Positions 61,394-64,000 of a stretch of 64,000 bases of DNA are shown piece by piece. The stretch is from Saururus chinensis (Eukaryota > Streptophyta > Magnoliopsida > Piperales > Saururaceae): the NCBI GenBank assembly GCA_035235625.1, contig CP141143.1, forward strand, positions 30,390,592 to 30,454,591, in the 5' to 3' direction. The notes under the pieces were generated by a model, which was given only the letters and a program-made list of their open reading frames with translations, searched no databases and was not told the origin of the DNA. The position numbers were made by a program, and so were the translations under genes. The stretch's first letter is position 1. Every line of letters starts with the position of its first letter.

Positions 61394-62002
61394 GTATTCA
61401 CTGTTTATTTGGTGGGTATGTCTAAATGTAACCTTCGGGGTATGGATAATGCTCTGTAGTGTAAAAACAAACAGGCAAGCAGTGGTCCGAGTTGGGCACT
61501 CAAGATGAGTACATGAAGTCTGAGAGATGATGAGGAAAGTGAAATTCTCTCCAATGTTTCTTTCCTGTGCTTATTTGCTTTAATTTATACGTCAATTCAA
61601 TAGCCAAAATGGTGTATTTTGTTCTTATTACTGGAGAACAAAAGTTTTAATTCATGGCCAATTTAGGTGGAAGACAATGGTATAGATTGGTGTTTTTGTA
61701 GATACAATAGGTGAAATAGAGCTGTTGCGATCGTGATATTATTCATTTTTTTAAGGTGATATAATTTAAAGTAACTGGCCGGTCAATACCCATTTTTTGG
61801 TATTTTCCGTAGGTATTTAACTCATTGCCAGATCTTACTCTCCAGTGAGTGTAAAATTTCAACATACACAAATCAATAAAATATCACTTAAAATATGCAA
61901 ACAACCTTGGTACTTTTATGCAGAACTTAAAATAAGAATTGTTTCATACATATATTGATATATTTTTGAAAGCTTTTTTTTACCTTTATCTCTGAATAAT
62001 TA
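61394..62002 (+). other. 3' untranslated and downstream region of the NUFIP-like gene
   Basis: A/T-rich and free of open frames. Possible polyadenylation signals include AATTTATAC near 61583 and AATAAAATATC near 61875. The true 3' end cannot be fixed by eye. Confidence 0.4.
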
Positions 62003-62764
62003 GTGCCTACGGCCATGGAAGGCTGTAGCGGTGGAGACCAATACAAGTATAGGTGGTGGTACGCCCCCTATAGTGAATTACGATACGTATCGGTTGTATT
62101 GCCCGTACCATATTGATACGGCCGATATGTATCAATACTTTATTAAAAAATTATTTTTTTAAAAAAAAAAATTTTGAAAATTTTTTTTTTTTTGATTTTT
62201 TTTCTTAAAAATGAAAACACAATTTAAACTCAACTTTTTAAAAATTTTAAATTTTTTTATATTAAAAATAATATTTTTAAAGTTATATGAGATCAATACG
62301 GGTAGGTTCATGCAATTTACATAATTTTTTTTTTTACATATAGTGCTCCGCAAATATACATTTATTTAAACGACTCATATTAAGCATATTATTTATTTTT
62401 AAAATAAATTAATTTTAAAGTACTTAATATGGGAAAGAATGACAAAAAATTTATATAGGACGAAGAACATTATAGTGTATGGTTCCGAATGAACTAATTT
62501 TAGAATACCTGTATCGATTGATACGGCATTATACAGTTTTATTATGCTCTAAAAGAAGTATTATAATAATATATTATTAGTTATAATATTTTTTTATGTT
62601 TATAAAAGGGTTTATGTCCATTTCAGCGCATACCAAGAGTATCATCGGCGCGTACCCGTATCCATAGTCATCGATACTCTCATGCGTATCGATACGGCCT
62701 TCCATGATCCATAGTCATCGATACTCTCATGCGTATCGATACGGCCTTCCATGCCTACGGCACC
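62003..62764. mobile_element. Small inverted-repeat DNA element with GATACG-rich subterminal repeats
   Basis: The left end GTGCCTACGGCCATGGAAGG and the right end, read in reverse as GTGCCGTAGGCATGGAAGG, form an imperfect terminal inverted repeat. Inside both ends lie short palindromic GATACGTATCGG / CGTATCGATACGG motifs. The centre is extremely A/T-rich. No coding capacity and no clear target duplication, so its superfamily is unassigned. Confidence 0.6.
62661..62754. repeat. 47 bp exact tandem duplication
   Basis: TCCATAGTCATCGATACTCT starts at 62661 and again at 62708. The 47-base copies agree except for the last base. The duplication multiplies the element's CGTATCGATACG palindrome. Confidence 0.95.
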
Positions 62765-62959
62765 TAAATGTCTGTTGAATTGTTCCTGTTTTTTTTTTTC
62801 TCTTTTTTTGGTGGTGTGCTGGATTGCAACTGTGCATTAGGCCAATGCATCCGTTAGAAATGTTGGCCTTCATAATATTACTTGTGTCCTCTCTTTCACC
62901 GGAGGCGAGCAGGCTGACAAGGCATCCAGGGGTCACTAGCAGGATAATGACTTGTTTGA

Positions 62960-63330
62960 ATTTTACCAAATATGCCGGCAAAGATAACCCAAATGAATGG
63001 GTCTCACGGGTTGAGCGGTTCATCAAATTTCAGGGCACTTGCCCAATCAAGATGTCTTGCTCTCCTTCCATCCTAGAGGAGATACATTGGTAAGGTTGTA
63101 CGAACTTTAATAACAAAAACCCCACCTTACATGGGATGTCCTAGTTGTTGAACTATGTGCTTGCTTTGGGCTTAATAAGTATGAAGATTTTGATTTCTTG
63201 GCTATATAACATGCACTAGACCTCCCTCCGCACATTCTAGACTGAATTTGCAATGTGCCCTACTAGAGTTGATTAGACTCCAACTCCACTCCTACTAACG
63301 GACCATGCACCTCTTGATTATTTTGTGCCA
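62960..63330 (+). mobile_element. Ty3/gypsy gag fragment (fossil)
   Basis: Translated pieces match plant gypsy gag: NPNEWVSRVERFIKFQGT, then KPHLTWDVLV..ELCACFG and NKYEDFDFLA. The pieces are in the family's order. It is an old broken fragment with multiple breaks, and no pol or primer site is nearby. Confidence 0.85.
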
Positions 63331-63485
63331 CTCGATGTGAATAATGGAAATTTAAATTTCTTCATGTCATGAGGCTTCTAGTACTACCTCTGCCCCTTGT
63401 AAACAATAGGGCCGGACTTGTTGGTACTTGCGGGTTTATGCCCACCTAAAAAGGAGAGACGGGAGAGAAGAATAATGTTATGTTG

Positions 63486-64000
63486 TGTTACACCCCCTTG
63501 ACTTGAACCTGGTTTAAAGATAGATAATGATGGTGCGGGAAACCTAACCCGAAACCTGGCAAGATTGAATTGCACAACACTTCCCTTTGTATAAAAATAA
63601 TTAAAAGAAGATAAAAAAATTAATTAAAGTCTCTTAGTTAATCACATACCCACATAAGTCTTAAAATAATATAATATGTCTTAAACCTAAAAGACACACA
63701 TGTCTAAGCCATCAACAAGGCTCCCATAGACATGTAAAATTTCAAAGTTCTATCAAAATGAAACATAATGTCTATCTTATAACATGGAATCTATCCCACA
63801 CTCCACATGCATCTATTTACCCCCATTCTCGTAAAATATACTATTTTGAGCACAAGCATGACATAACCATGCACCGCAAAATAAAGCCATACAAATGGGG
63901 TGAGTTTAGCTTAGTTAGAGTTTTGAAAACATAAAGCTCACATTAACATCAAAATATAATCCTAAAGAAACATGTCATAAGCCTCATGCAAACTAGTATT
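63486..64000 (-). mobile_element. Start of another gypsy-type LTR running off the window
   Basis: TGTTACACCCCCTTGACTTG at 63486 resembles the plus-strand beginning of the minus-oriented LTR at 27472 (TGTCACGCCCC). Later GGGGTGAGTTTAGCTTAG (about 63898) resembles GGGGTGAGTTTAACAAAC in that LTR. It is likely a member of a related family on the minus strand, inserted near the gag fossil. The right end is outside the window. Confidence 0.55.

Overview
The window looks like intergenic-rich nuclear DNA of a flowering plant. The genes are plant families with plant-type introns (NUFIP-like, DUF247, calcineurin B-like, FAR1-related). Most of the rest is plant repeats: Ty3/gypsy and Ty1/copia LTR remains, CACTA, hAT, a Stowaway-type MITE and foldback elements. 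I cannot place it below angiosperm; no rRNA, tRNA, CRISPR or prokaryote-like operon is seen.

Layout. 1-10.8 kb: two CACTA ends, an LTR with a Met-tRNA primer site, a solo LTR with CTGCT duplications (3328-4645), a copia reverse-transcriptase fossil split by another solo LTR (5855-7310), a large palindromic foldback element (7862-9690) and two copies of an unnamed ~450 bp repeat. 11.4-12.9 kb: a DUF247 gene on the minus strand, whole in outline but with two in-frame stops. 15.6-20.8 kb: a solo LTR carrying a second solo LTR inside it. 21.0-23.0 kb: a non-autonomous hAT element. 23.9-31.9 kb: a ~4.57 kb solo LTR on the minus strand with a 3.4 kb solo LTR nested in it. 33.3-37.8 kb: a sister of the 4.57 kb LTR in opposite orientation. 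41.2-46.3 kb: a 5.1 kb relative.

The DNA between these LTRs (32.4-33.3, 37.8-41.2 and 46.3-50.1 kb) keeps minus-strand exon remains of older genes: a CBL2/3-type calcium sensor pseudogene, a FAR1-RELATED SEQUENCE pseudogene, and several well-formed exons of unidentified genes. 50.6-51.8 kb is a hAT element with a perfect 8 bp duplication.

51.9-61.4 kb holds the one gene that looks intact: an eight-coding-exon NUFIP-like gene on the plus strand, encoding a putative box C/D snoRNP assembly factor of 578 residues. It has a telo-box in its promoter or leader region. Its introns hold a 2.3 kb LTR element in antisense orientation, a 259 bp TRIM and a near-perfect hairpin. The last 2.6 kb has a small inverted-repeat element, a gypsy gag fossil and the start of another LTR that runs off the window.

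The genes show no sign of working together. The main story is repeated insertion of large LTR elements, nearly all reduced to solo LTRs with recognisable 5 bp duplications, into a decaying gene neighbourhood beside one conserved housekeeping gene. All coordinates come from reading the sequence by eye; boundaries given as approximate are so.
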